The notes under the pieces are model-generated. The model was not told where the DNA came from, did no database searches, and was given only the letters and a program-made list of their open reading frames with translations. The position numbers and the translations under genes were made by a program. A stretch of DNA of 64,000 nt from Cladosporium sp. IMV 00045. Taxonomy: Eukaryota > Ascomycota > Dothideomycetes > Cladosporiales > Cladosporiaceae. Of the stretch, positions 11,383-24,200 are shown in pieces. Positions within the stretch are counted from its first letter, which is position 1, and each line of letters starts with the position of its first letter. Location: NCBI GenBank assembly GCA_001931905.2, contig MSJI02000715.1, positions 27,418 through 91,417 on the forward strand, written 5' to 3'.

Positions 11383-12242
11383 GATTGCGTGAAGTTGCTC
11401 TCGGCCAGGCGCTTGCGCATGGCTTCGTCCATCTTCTCTTGGGCTTCCTTCTTTTCCTTCTCTTCCTTCTCCAGCTTCTCTTTGCGTCGACGCTCAAATT
11501 CGGCCCATTCGCGCTCTTCTCTTTCTTTTGCCTCTCGCTTCTCGCGCTCGATCTTCTCAATAACTCGCTTTTCTTCCTCCTTGGCCTCACGCTTGTCGCG
11601 CTCCATCTTTTCCAGCACGCGAATCTCCTCAGCTTTCGCTTTCTCTTTTGCTTCACGCTGCTTACGTTCGTAGTCCTCGACGATTCGTTTCTTCTCAGCC
11701 TCATGCGCCTCATCATCTGCAGCCTTCTTCGCTTCATCTTTAAGCCTCTTGATCTCCATCTCGCTTTTAATGCGCGCTTCCTCCCTCTTCCACTCCTCAC
11801 GCTTCTCAATGTCGCGCTTCTCGCGCTCTAGACGTTCAAGCTCATGTTTGTAAAACTCACTCCGGCCTTGGCCGGAGCTAGAGCTCGCATCGCTGCGTCC
11901 GCGACTGCGTGAGCGCATGCGGCGCTCCATACGCATTTCGGCCAGCTCGTCGGCCAGCTCGTCCCCTAGCCGACGGCCTCGGAAGTCCGGGCTAGGTGGA
12001 TATGGTGCAGCTACGAAGGGTGGCGATTGATTTTCCGAACGCAGATTGGCATCCTGGTACACGTCGTTATAGACGTTAACAATTGGGGTTGGCGCGTGGC
12101 CTGTCGAGCGGGTGCGGTTGAGTGAATTTGGATCGCGGCGAAACTGTGCATTCGGGTCCAGATAGACCCCGCCGCTGTGTTGGTGCCGGGCGGACGGGCG
12201 GCGGCGATATACCCATTCGTCCTCACCTAAGAAGCCCGACAT
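11383..12242 (-). CDS. Coiled-coil, Arg/Lys/Glu-rich protein, 3' part missing in gap
   Basis: This is a partial gene: the 5' 860 nt (286 codons plus two bases) are present and the rest is lost at the N run. I chose the ATG at 12242 (MSGFLGEDEWVYRRR). The in-frame extension upstream to 12485 reads like translated leader sequence. Residues 1-110 are disordered with Pro, Asn and Ser. An RS-like patch (RMRSRSRGRS) lies near residues 118-127. From about residue 140 a long charged helix rich in E, K and R predicts a coiled coil. The pattern, including the RKRLAESNF end, resembles a widespread ascomycete protein whose conserved C-terminal domain should follow but is not in the window. The function is not known to me. 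No sequence continuing this frame is visible left of the gap. Confidence 0.72.
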
Positions 12243-13665
12243 GGTTGTGAGCAGCCAGGATGTGAAGTGGATCAAAGGGTCAGAACCAAAAGCTATAAGA
12301 TGAGAGTGACCTGAATTCTCTGGAACGGTAGGACGAGATATTCTTTCTGACTGGAATGAGAAGGGAAGTGAAAGGTAGGAGGATCGGAGGAGGTAAGAAT
12401 AGGTCGGGTCAGTAGGGCAGATAAGGATGGAGGTGGGACTAGGCAGGCAGACCAGGGATGTGAGTAAGACGACGGACAGCGGCATCTTCTTTCAGCGCGA
12501 GCAAACGCCACCGGTGAGTTGAGTTGATGTCTACCTACTCTAGACACTAGTCTTGTGGGGGCCAGGCGCTTGAGCGAGACCAGCTGAGGCTGCAACCTAC
12601 CTGCACGATGAAAGTGAAGGGCGCGGGAGTGGGCTGATGGCGTGTCTCGAGACCACAGCTGAGCAGCGCCTCATTCCCGGCGCAACCACCTGGTACGAGT
12701 GTAGCATGAGCAAGCATTTGTGGGCGGCGACACACCGACAAAGCCCCTCAGTGTCGCGCGCACATGGCGGCGCCTGGTGTCTGGCAGAGAGATGACTGTG
12801 TGTGTCGGGGATTGTAGGTGGTGTGGTGTGGATCTGTGGTCTAGCGAAGGCGTGAAGTGCAGGCAGCTAAAACCCTCTGTCCCGCTAGGCCTTCAGCTTT
12901 CATCTGCAGCACCCTCACTGTAGCCAATCACATTTTGGCGTGGTGATCCTTCGCAGGCTACTTCGGGGTTAGGAGAGGACGTGCGGGAGAATGAATGAAG
13001 GCCCTAAAATAACATGACTCCAACAGAGCGATCGGCAATATTCGTGCTCCAGGAATAGGCATGAATGATTGTGAATGCTGTTGTGGCTGTTGTAAGGAAT
13101 GGAAGTTGCCGTGAGTCTACCGGAGTTGTATCATCGCTGTCGTGGGATGTAACAAATATAGCAGGAAGACGCAAGTGATCGCGTGCACCACTCCGGCATG
13201 AGGTATGGTATACGAAACTTGGTTTGTAAACCGCCACACCAAAAATGCATGTGCTCTACGTAGAACATGTACCGTCATCTCTGTCCTTCGAGCTACCTCA
13301 TCGTACGGCATGCGCTCTCACTTCAGCTGACCAACCACTCTCGCTCTCCAGGAGGAAGGCGCGGTCCGAAGAAAGCTTGGCACGGAGTTCGTCTTAACTC
13401 CCCAATTAGGTACCGTCATCAACCTCACTTCGCTTCTGCAACCTCGTGAGGCTGAAGTCAAGCGACATGTTAGGGCAGAGACAATAGGGCAAAACGAAAC
13501 ACACGGAGGATTGGCGTTTGCACATCGATATCAAAGCTCGCACTAACCATGCAGCATCGCCAAACTATAAGCATCGTGGCTATTTGAAAGCTAAAGGACG
13601 CCATTTCCACGCCATGAATGTACTAGCTGCGCACCGCAAGAAGAGCTCAACAAGAACTGGACTTA
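12243..13665. other. Intergenic 1.4 kb between coiled-coil gene and copy 2
   Basis: This holds the leader and promoter of the coiled-coil gene (minus strand) and the 3' flank of the copy 2 caspase-like gene. I see no supportable gene. Whether 13666-13755 and sequence left of it belong to the duplication cannot be decided, because the matching part of copy 1 is outside the window. Confidence 0.55.
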
Positions 13666-15032
13666 TTACAGGGTCACCACGAATGCTTGCGAATGCCACA
13701 CAGGCGGTGGTCGGCATGCATCGACAAGCAGCCGAAATGCAATGCCGAGATCGTACAGTACTCCGCCGCCCAAATTGTCATTCGTCGCCTTCTCAGCCCA
13801 ACAATCCACCTCAATGAGCGGATGTTTCAAATCAGAAGTACCAAGACCTGGAAGATGCTGCATGCGCTGGTCGTCCCTCGTCTCAGAATCAGCATCTTTG
13901 GAGTCTCCGGTTGACACGATTGGTGCTGGCCTTGCTCTCGCGCCGGTCTTCTTCATACGCGTCTGCCTCAGCCAGTGCTTGACAGGCCACTCCAGGAATG
14001 AGGTATGGTCCAGGAAAGTGATTCGGTGAAAGCGCAAGTCTTCATTCGCAAGCAACAGCTTCTTGAGCGCTCGTGCTGTGTCCTCGATGTTTGACTTCGT
14101 CGCAGGCTCACTAAAATGAAAGCGCAAGTCCAGGATATCCGCTGAAGGTCTGAGATCGTCGCGCACGCTACTGATACGCTGCTCAAGATGTGTCGATGAC
14201 GCGCCGCTGTCGCCCGCCCCTTTCGTTTGAGTCACTGAGATCCAGATGTCTTCGTCCACAGGTCCAAATCGACTGCCATACACGACAGCTTCTTGTGTGT
14301 CTCTCGGAAAGCTCGTATGCTCCACGAGTGTGTCGACGAGCTTTGTCACCGTGAACTCTTTCAGATAAGCCAAGTTCCTTAAAGCCCAAATCATGGCCGC
14401 CGTGAAAGACTCTGGACCCGCACTCTTGGTACGCTGCCAGGCTTTGCAAGCCGCAACATACTGAAAAGATCTTCGCGGACCACGGAAAGCTGGACGACAC
14501 AGAACGCCCGCATAACAGCAGTCGAAAATGACAAGAACATCAGCTTTTGTCTTCGTCAGTACGCTGCTTTCAATGTCGTTCCATTCGATGCACATGTCCC
14601 TCTCTGCATCGTCTTCGGGGATGCGGCCTGCTAATTTGATGCGTCCGGGGGCGGTGGCTTCAGAATTTCCATGACCACCGTAGTAGATGATCAGGAGTCT
14701 CCCGGAATCATCTTCATCGTGAATGAAGTCGGCCACGTGCTTTGCCGCCTGCACTTGCGGATGCTTCTCCAGATGAAGTCGTTTGAACTGAACGGAGAAT
14801 TTATAAAACGATTCCAACACCTGTTGCAGGCTCTCAAGCTGGTGGCCATCAGTCAGTGCCACCTAAGTATGGGTCATCATCGCATAACGAGCGCAGCACC
14901 TACCTCTCTGCCAGCTTCAATATCGTCAATCTCGTCCGCCCAGCCGAGCAATAGGACACATGTCTTCTCGTACTTGACGGGCGATGAGGCGCAACCCATA
15001 ACGCGCTCCCAAATCTTCCGCGATTGCTCCAT
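13666..15032 (-). CDS. Caspase-like (peptidase C14 type) protein, intact copy
   Basis: I predict complement(join(13666..14838, 14904..15032)), 433 aa, with a 65-nt intron (donor GTAGGT, branch CTGAC, acceptor CCACCAG). The ATG at 15032 is the first in frame after an upstream stop. The N-terminus has the strand LLLGWADE. The catalytic dyad of the caspase fold is visible: His in IIYYGGHG (about residue 100) and Cys in DVLVIFDCCYAG (about 150). PESFTAAMIWAL follows, which is typical of a common fungal caspase-like family. The C-terminal 200 residues have no domain I recognise. Members are thought to act as cysteine proteases, sometimes linked to regulated cell death, but the substrate is unknown. 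The gene is divergent to the SH3-like gene, and its copy at 1-1278 is broken. Confidence 0.82.
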
Positions 15033-15994
15033 TTCGTGGTCAGGGGCGTCACTAAGCCCGCCGTTCCTGGTTTCGTCATCTCGCTCACGAAGGCAGCCGT
15101 AGCTTTAAAAAGCATCTAGCATCAGGTGAATGTCCGAGATTTTGCAAACAGAACGTAAGATATTGGGTTTGTCTTGCTGGTACCTATCAGGATTTTAAAA
15201 GATCAGAGTTCTTTGACGCTCTTTGTGCAAACAGCCCTGGAACACCCCTGCTCATCGGCTAGTTGAGTCACTGCTAAACATAGAGAGGTGGTTAACAAGT
15301 CCTTCATCGAGAGACAGTATTCTGATCTGGACATCAGAAAGCCACAAAGTCAAAGGAAGCTTAGATGTCTCTCGATGTCCCGAATGCTGAGTGGACTCTC
15401 ACGCTTATTGCGTTGAATCAAAACCACTACAAAGGGATCATGGGGTATGCATCATCACAACGATACCTACTGGCGAGGTGAAAGGCTCTGGTGTTGTCTC
15501 AAATGACACACGCGAAGCTTGGTTCTTTCACGAAGATGACCGACACAAGAGAAGCATTAACACACTGACCAACCACTTCCGTCATTCATCAATCTCCACA
15601 TAACGTACGCAAACCTCATGAGCGATCAAAGACTACCTTGCATGCCCCAAGCAAACAGCATCAAGCATCCTGTCAAGATTAAGCCGTATCAGACATTGGT
15701 CTTCGAGCTTAGACGCAACAATGTGAGTATTGCAACAAACATGCATTTCAGTCACCTCAACGCTGCATGTGCATGTCCCACGTTTGATCTGTCACAACAA
15801 AGTCAGAGCAAACCAAGACATCATGACACAGCAATCATTCCTCATTCAATGCAGGAAGTTGCTTGCCTGCTACTATAATAACTCAGCATGGCCACAGGCA
15901 GACCTTCCTGTGTCACTAGAAAATTACACAGCCATCGACCCAGCCACACCGACTGAGCATCATCAGCAAGTCGTAGAACGAGGAACACTCCGTC
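15033..15994. other. Divergent intergenic region, copy 2
   Basis: These 962 bp lie between the start codons of the caspase-like and SH3-like genes and presumably hold both promoters. The region is longer than in copy 1 (820 bp) through indels. No gene is supportable. Confidence 0.5.
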
Positions 15995-16481
15995 ATGTAC
16001 AGTCATAAACCTGCTTCCGGTGCTCGGGCACCATCAACACGCCGTTTGAAGCCTGAGTGGCGCGCCGATAGTGTTCGAAGATACCAGACGCCTGCTGCGG
16101 TAAGTTTGCTCTTCTGGTTTCTCAGGGCATAAAGTGTACCTGAAGGTTGCCCTGTGACGAGAAGCGAGCTAAAAGGAGCAATGATAGAAGAAGTACACTG
16201 TAGGAGACGCGGTCCAGTTCATCCGGGACCTGGGCAAGGGACCAACCTACATTATTGAGGATTTTAGACTCTACAGTGACAGAGAATTAGAATATAGGCT
16301 GAGGCTCCCAGGTCACGAAGGCCTTTCAGATTGGGTGCACGGAGACCAGCTTGAACCAGTTGATGAGCCGGATCAAATCCCGGAGCAGTATCACCAAGCC
16401 AACCAGCAAGGAAACCAACGTGGAAACCAGCAAAATGAGACTCAGGGCCATCAACAAAGGTGCAGATGCGAGTGTAGCTAG
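15995..16481 (+). CDS. Small SH3-like fold, Q-rich hypothetical protein (copy 2)
   Basis: I predict join(15995..16099, 16188..16481), 132 aa, with an 88-nt intron (GTAAGT to GATAG). The protein shares KPEWRAD in exon 1, and KKYTVGDAV, GKGPTYIIE, YRLRLPGHEG and GDQLEP in exon 2, with the copy 1 protein. It has a shorter Gln/Asn-rich tail ending in RCRCECS. The conserved middle resembles small SH3-like barrels; this is a pattern judgement without a search. The gene lies between the caspase-like gene (divergent) and the DUF6594 gene (same strand, 225 bp downstream). The function is unknown. Confidence 0.65.
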
Positions 16482-16493
16482 CATCTTGAAGGG

Positions 16494-16593
16494 CGGGTTC
16501 CGATGGTACATGACCATTTGGTGCAACACTTCCAGCGGGGCGATGCAGATGCGCTGTTGTCGTTGTGATCATGCAGCCACCCGGCGTGTGTGA
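16494..16593 (+). other. Cys-containing frame overlapping 3' flank of the SH3-like gene
   Basis: In the frame shifted by one from the SH3-like gene, both copies (here and 2671-2772) encode a short block, WYMTIWCNTSSGAMQ, followed by an RC-x-RC pair and a stop at the same place. Most differences between the copies in this block change the residue, which argues against strong protein-level selection. It may be a remnant exon, an alternative 3' end or chance. Confidence 0.25.
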
Positions 16594-16706
16594 CTTGGGT
16601 TGACGATGACTTGGGCATGGTGTTATATGCGAGTGGTATCGACATGTCTTTAAAATCTGTTTGTTTTTGTGTTCTCTCACCCAAGACAGTTCTCACCTGA
16701 TCGAAG

Positions 16707-18235
16707 ATGAGTCTGCAAGAAGTTGACATCGAGAAAGCTGCTGGGACGGATCAAGAAACCCCAGCTGGTAGCAACAGTACTTCGGACAATGACAAGCGAT
16801 CTGGCTCAAGTTCCACCGCGCCTGGAGATTTTGTCCGCCAAGGTTGGAATGCCACATCAAGATGCACTCACAACCCTCGGAGAAGCACTGACGTGTCGAC
16901 AGAGCAGAGAGACAAAGGGCCTGGTCGCATCCAATCGATGGCCACCTCGCTGGCAAGTTTCTGGCCTCATAGAAGACCGCCCAAGGAGTTGAAAGTCCGC
17001 TCGTGTAAGTCTTGACACCTTGCGAGTGAAGACACAAAGTACGCTGACCACCGACGAGTGAACGACTTTCCGGTAGGATATCCCAACCTAGCCACCTTCC
17101 AAAACAGCAGCGAGAACTTCACAGTGTACCGTCGATTCGGATACCTACAGAGTCGTTTGCTACTTGAGAAACAAGACGCCTTGCGCGTTCTCGAGGCAAG
17201 GCTCGACAAGTATGATCGCGACAACCAGGTGACGAGCTCTACTAGATCTCTCAGCGCTGAAACTATCGCACCGCGACAAGCTTTGCTGGAAGAGATTGAG
17301 AAGACTTTCAGCTCGTACGGTGAGCAACAACATCTCCCTGGAAAATCACAAGTCAAGAGCACACAAGGCGTGCTTTGTTATCTAACATTAAACCCTAGCA
17401 TCGATCCTTGCTTCGTCCCAAACCTTGCAAGCAGCCAACCGTCCCTCAGAATCAGAATATCGTAGCGTCCGCAACTACCTCGACGGCAACGCTCCCCTGC
17501 ACTATCGTGAGCAAGAGTTCATCCAATACAAGGAAGACCTCATCACCCTGAGACCTGGGCGAGATCACGCCTGGCTGGACCGGAGGATCGAACGCGCGCT
17601 TCCAGTGCTTCACAGACCTTTCCCTTGGTTGAACGTACGTGCCTCAGTACCATGTTTGATACGAGAGTGTTGATGCTCCTCATCCAAACCCGACCATCTC
17701 GCTAAGCACCAAACACAACAGCGAATCTTCAGCTCGCCCGTAAGCCCAACTCACCTCCTCTCCCAACGACCTACAACCTCAAAACGACTAACACCCCATC
17801 CCTCCCCAGGAAACGCGCCTCAAATCCCGCCACGGGCACGAAATCTACTACACACGCTCGCGCATCGACCTATGCGCCAGCAGCATCCTAACCGCCACAA
17901 TCGCCGCACTGCTGATAGTGCCGATCTACCTCCTCTACAAGCTGGTCAAAGACAATAGCAGCAAGCAGGGCAACGACGGCAAGCTAGACGCCCACACCAC
18001 GGCGGTGTGTATGGGGATCCTGCTCGTGTGCACGCTGCTGTTCTCCGGCGTGCTGTCGTTGTTTACGAGGGCGAAGAGGCATGAGATTTTGGGGGCGGCT
18101 GCTGCGTGAGTTGAGCGAGACTTTCTTGGGGTTTTGGAGAAGAAGGATCGAAGAGTTAGGCGAATTTTTTTGCTGATCATTGTGTACAGGTATTGTGCCG
18201 TCCTCGTCGTCTTCTTGGGGAACGTCCCGAACTAG
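16707..18235 (+). CDS. DUF6594 family membrane protein, intact copy
   Basis: I predict join(16707..17004, 17059..17319, 17399..17634, 17722..17739, 17810..18105, 18190..18235), 384 aa. All introns are GT-AG and 54-87 nt, and phases agree across all six exons. The N-terminus (to residue 99) is Ser/Thr-rich and disordered. Exon 2 begins the conserved domain with NDFPVGYPNLATF and RRFGYLQSRLLL, the start signature of the fungal DUF6594 family. Exon 3 carries RPSESEYRSVRNYLD. The fourth exon is only 18 nt and encodes RIFSSP. Exons 5 and 6 give three hydrophobic segments: ILTATIAALLIVPIYLLY, GILLVCTLLFSGVLSLF and YCAVLVVFLGNV. An integral membrane protein is inferred; the molecular function is not known. 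Confidence 0.85.
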
Positions 18236-21200
18236 CTGGAAAGATATGGCTTGGTAGATGCTTTGGTGTTGCCACGACCACTTCCGACGATGACATACCT
18301 GGAGAAAGAGGTTGTTGTACAACATCGCCTACCATGGAGGGCAGCTATTTTTTAGCCGCAGGGAAGGGATGGTACACCCACCTTGGGTGTTAAATCGTGA
18401 TGACTAGTCGTGGCACATAGCACCAGCGACTTCGAAGAGTTCATACTAGGGTTAGGGTTGGGGTAGGCTCGTTTAGCCCATTCCTACTTTTCGACATTGC
18501 CTTGGTCGCAAATCCGAGCATTTATTGGCTTTGGTACCATGGCTCTGATTATTGCAACGTCAGATCAAAGACCGTTCTCAACGATTGAGAAGCCAAGGCG
18601 GCTGAGGGTGATCAACCGTCATTACATCGTGGATGCTAATGTGACTTGGATTGGAACGCGGTCGTGGTTCACTTGATATCGCACGACAGCATGCACTTGA
18701 CAGCGAATGAGAAGCGTATGCCCTCTGTTGACTTACAACCGTAATTCTCATCATCAACATTTCAATTTACTTTCAACTTTATGATCTTCACATAGTCGTT
18801 CACACAGCCGCGCTCGCAAGATAAGCACAAATCTTCCCAGAGACACGCAACCACTTCTAGATCGAAACAATCGAAAGGAACACAGACGCACCAAAGCCAT
18901 CACCTCATCAATCATCAATCAGTCATTTTACCAATGATCCAGACCGAACCACAGGTAAGCAGTACAACATCCTATACAGACAGATCGCATATGAGCGGCA
19001 AAAGAACGGCCGGAACGAGGGTCCGCGGTACTTGTACGGATATCCCGTGTTTCGCATGAAGTAGTTTCCCATTGCCCTGTAACACACCTCAGGTCCAGAG
19101 GCGGGGTTGACGATAGCTCATAACTACTATACGCACGAAATCGCGGCTTGATGATCGCATTGTCCATCATGGCGAGTGTGACTCGCCAGTCTTCAATTCC
19201 ACGCGCGCGAGCCGTCCTCCAGACCAGTCTGCCGCAGAACGACGCGTTAGACATGATGGTTGTTTTGGCTCGGCAAACGGATAACAAGGCACGCGCACGG
19301 CACGACGACAGGCAGTCCATGTCATGAATATACTTCTGCCAATCTGTCTACGGCAGCACGAAGGGTCAGATACGAGAAAAGCGATCTCATAACCTGCAAC
19401 CAGTCGGAATCGCAGGCGCAGAGCTCTCCAGGTCGACCCTCCCGCAGACTAAACGAGCACAACAAAGGGCACTATCGTTGACAAGGGATCGATGGCATGA
19501 AGGAAAACACCTGCGAGATCCCGCATGTGTACGTATACAGCGCGAGCCACGGTGCCACGGGCCGGTAAGTCAGAACTCCATGTTGAAGGTCGCGCGGGAA
19601 GAGGAGAGTTGAGGGGCTCAAGGACTTGCTCGCCGAGATCGACATGTCAGCAGAGCTGCTCTTGGGTGAAGAAAATGCCATCATGACAGGTCCAGTCGTA
19701 CAGAGTTGCGAACCCCTCAATTCTATTTTGCTGTGCCAGGGTCACGTCGGAGGGTAGACCGACGTGCCCTGGTCGTTGAGTTTGCAGACAGCTGTGGTTG
19801 TGGTGTTGGAAGGTTACAAGGGACCAGTGATCCTTGTGTTAAGGTGTCGCGGCCGAAAGCTGAATGCTTGCAAAGGCTGGCTCGGCTGGTATGAGGATTC
19901 GAAGGGGTTTGGAACTCCGAGCTGTGGTCCACTGGAAAATGAAGCCATTGAGAAACTAACGAAGGAGCGAGGTTACAAACGCAAGGCAGGAAACAAGTCC
20001 GAAGATTGGCAATGGCCGACTGGATGGGACGGGATGATGAGTTCAGTGATAGTCGTTGTTCGTGTGACGTTAAGACTTGAAAGGGTTGTTCAGCTCGACG
20101 CTGTTGGGAAGCATGATTGGCGCGGCGTAGAGTCCGTGACGGCTGAACATGTGAACAAACTACCTTTCTGTGGAGTGGGAAGTCTAGACGAGAAGAGAAA
20201 GAGAGTTCAGCAGTGGCTGGCAGTCCAATGGAGTTACCTCCGGTCGGGACGGGAGGTTCGGAAAATGCGTGTCCGGACGGAGGACCGCCAAGTGCGGCCT
20301 GGTTCAATGGCTACACGGCCACGGCTTGTGGTGGTGTTTGTTGTGGACGCGCATCGAACCTTCACAGCAGCAGAAGCGCAACATCCCTGCTTACACGCTA
20401 CTCTGCATCTTGACGTGTGGCCTGCAGAAAGTTGCGACTTGCGGGTCTGTCTTCTAGCAGATCTGGCCAGCCGTGTGCGAAAATGCGATCACCGCGGAGT
20501 GGATAATTGGAGTTGCATGGGCAATTTTGCGCGCGTGTATTGCGAAATCGCGAAGGGCACAAGTCTATTGGTACCCCATTCGAAGAAGGTTCTTTAAGGG
20601 TAAAGACAGAATGGAGACATGAGACCCCGTGATCAGAAAGGCTTTGGCGTAGTGGAAAGCTAGTATTCATATACTTTCTGGACAGCTATTTGGCTGTCTG
20701 AAACAGAAAACTCTCTTTAATGGCATGAGAGATCTGCACGGGAAACATCAATGGATCAAAGTGAACGATCGTTAAAGTTGGACTTTGATCGTACGATGAG
20801 TCTGCAAAACATCAACACTGTCGGACGGTACGCCGATTCTGAGCGGAGTCTCCAAACCTGGATTGTGAATAATGGCTAGGCGGCCTGCGCTGCTTTCGCT
20901 TAGGAGAATGTTCGGCAGGCTCTACGCGAGAGAAGTCAGGAGTGGCTTGTAAAAGTTGATGAGGCGCAAACAACGATGCACCGCCTCAAAAGTCGAGCCA
21001 TCCGCCGCACGCAGGGCAAAGCGGAGGCCGACGATGATGACGACCCTTCAAGGGGCATTTTAAGCGAAAGGGGCCGGCCCAAGAGCCCTGCAGCAGCTCC
21101 TCCAGGGACCGGAGCCAGAGGCGTGGTACGAAGGAACTTCATGCTTCTAATAACAATTCGTTCAGGTGGCAGTGCCTTTGGTACAGTACAAGTCCCCACT

Positions 21201-24200
21201 AACGCAGATGTGTTACCTCTCGAGATGAGTAACAAGTACACGTGCGTTGAGATGTAAGTATCGCGCACTCATGATGCCGAGAGCGTCGTCGCCATGGATC
21301 ATCTCTGTCGCTTGGGTACGGTATCATTATTGCCAGGCGATGGAAGTTCATGCCGATGCGTGACAATTACCTCTTACCAACCTCCGAGGCCTTCGAGCCG
21401 CGCTGGGAAGAACACGGCTGGTAGCGCAGACCAGACAATAATGAATTCTGCTATTTGGCCAATGAAGATCAATCAGTCATCAAGTGAGACCTACCAACTT
21501 GTTGGAATAGCAGTGGTCTGGGATCGGATCTGTCAAAGCCCTGCATCTGGTAGACGGGAAATCCAAAGTGGGATGAGATCGAGATGCCGTGACCGCGACT
21601 TTTCACGAATCGCTGCATGCAATTCCATCTGCGACACGCTGATTTCTCGATCGCATCAGACTGTACTCACATGGGCCATGGGACTGAAATCTCCTTGTGT
21701 CGAACGCGCAAAACGGCACCTCGATGTCATCGATCGATGACAACGTCGACGCAGGGCTTTCGGCGCTAAGAACGAGTGCCGGAGCCTCTGCGAAGGCCTC
21801 TGCAGAGGTGACGTGGGCGTGCTGGTCTGCGCGTTGTGCCTCGGCGCACCCACTGCAGGCTGATTTTCGCGGTGGACATGTGCGGTGAGAGAGACAGAGA
21901 GAGAGAGGGTGTGCCATGTGGGTTGTGGCTAGTGAGCAGGGTCGCAATTTCACATGGTTTTGCCGGGTGTCGCAATCGAGCTGAAGTTCTGGATGTTCTT
22001 GGAGTGGACACCGAAGATGGTCATCGTGAGATCCCTTGGAAGTAGCGGTCCTCCGGCCCAGAGAAAACAGGGCGGCAATTCATGTGACTGGCCAGGGTGT
22101 GTGGGTGTGCGACGCTTGGCTAAGGCGGGCTCCGCCAATCTAGCAATCTCTGAGAAGGCCTTGCGCTGGCGGCAGTAATGGGAGGGGGAGAGGAAGAGCG
22201 ATTGAAAGCAGATCGACGATCGCGGCTCTGCGGGAGAGGGAAGGGTTTATTATCTGAAAGACTCTTCGTTGCCTGTGTGTGCCCAAGCGCTCGGCGGTCG
22301 AATATTGAAACATTGACGCAGAAGTGACGTACAATTAATCTGTGCGTGGTTCTAAGCGATCGGGGGTGGTTCCAACGTGTGCGTCTACTGAAGATAGAAC
22401 AAAAAAAGCCACTGACGGCCAAAAGACCTCTGGGCCAACAGCAGGGAAAGGGGAGCGCTCTCCGTCCAGGCCCTGCGTATTCGCGCCGCCCTGTGCCCTG
22501 TCTGCGGGGTGTGAAATAAGACGAGGGTCTTAGGGGCGATTGGCTCCGAGGGGTCGACAGGGAATGATGCGGCTGATGGACTACCTTCGTATTGGGAGAA
22601 CTGAGGCTGAATGGAGAAAACCATCGCCATCGAAATTTGCATGGTAGGCTTCTCGATCGAGCATGCCAATCTGCTGTGTTTCCGCTTGAAGGAAGGAATA
22701 GAATTTTGCAAGCTCCTCAATAATGAAAAGACACACCGGCCGCGTATGCGCTACCAGGCCGCTCAGAACTCGATTGTCGATTGCCTCGATTTCTTCGATG
22801 GTAGACGTCATTGTAGCCCAATATTTGCGGTCCCTGTGTCTTAAAAACGAAGGGCGACCGACAAACTGGAACAACGGCGCCGGGGCAGCCACTCTGACTG
22901 TGGCGGCGACAAGGGACGCGGACGGCGTTTCAATCTCGGCTGGCAGACCTCACCACGAGGGCGACAAGGATATGGGGTCCTTGAGAACGACGCCGGCAAA
23001 CGGTGGCCTTGACCCTGCTGCAGCAAGGGCTTGGCTGGCAGGTTGGTGAGTTGGGGCGTGCGTCCGCGGGGAGGTCCAAATCGGTGATCCAGCTGCTGAG
23101 CCCTGATACAGACGTTTGGCGGGCCCAGACGCGCAGGCAGATATGCTGGCCTGATCATATATCTGCAAGGGAACCGGAAACAGAGCACGAGGTCGTCCTG
23201 CGCCAGGCCGTACGCGCCTTGATCGTTCTCTGGAACTCAGCAGATGAAGCCGACGAGGCAGGAGGAGGGAAGCCGAGGGCGTTTCCCCAACTAGGAGGCG
23301 ACATCGCGTACTTTGTAACTCGTACAGCCTGGGAGAGCGAGGAAGGCTGGCATACATGTACCGGAGCCAAGCGCAGCACTTCGCGCGCTTCGCAGAGGAT
23401 GCGCCTCACCTCGGCCGTGCAATAACAATGCGTGTCTGCACTACTTGTGCTGCTGGTCGAAGTACTACTACTCGTCGCATTGCTGCGCGTGAGACGGTGT
23501 GTGACTGCTGCACGTCGACTCGTTAGCAGGTTGTATGATATGGATGTATGTACGTATGTGGTAGGGTATGCCTTAGCGAGCGGGGCGTCTCCCTCGTCTA
23601 AAGCACGAACAATATATGATTACTGATGCGGATTAAACTCCAGCAGGCATCAAGCCACAGCGAGAAGGTGATATTATTATTGTGCCTCTCATGGGCAAGT
23701 CCCGTGCTGCCCTGGCCATGTACAACATATCCGAATCCCAGGCGCGATAGTAAGAGTAATCACAGTTCCCGGTTATGATAAGTGCCCCCTCCCAGGACCG
23801 CCGTAAGAGCAAGAGCTTCAAACAGACAGGCCGGATAACCCGGACTTGGACAAGGCAGCGACTCCTCCCGGAGTTTTCCCCCCAAGCTCCCCACGTCCAT
23901 GCACGAGGTCTGGCCCTCGCCCGCGAGTGCCTCATGGCCATGCTTTGCAAGGGGAAACTCTCGAGCAAAAACACTTCGACTCGACATGACAGCATCGTGA
24001 CGTCCAAAGCCCGTGCCCGCCATGTCAAGGTTTCTGGAGATCGTGAGCGGAGTAGCGATGGCGGATGGCTGGCTGGCTCGCTTTTGGTGTCATCCGCTCC
24101 AACTTCAACGTCTATAGTCGAGCATCACCGTGAACCAGAGGGACAGACAAAAAGCAGCAGATGAATACCGTTGCTGTCTTAAGATCTGCCGTGAACCAGG

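Noticed and set aside
19764..20597. A 277-codon plus-strand frame in copy 2
   Set aside because: The corresponding sequence of copy 1 is interrupted by indels and stops, and no family resemblance is seen.
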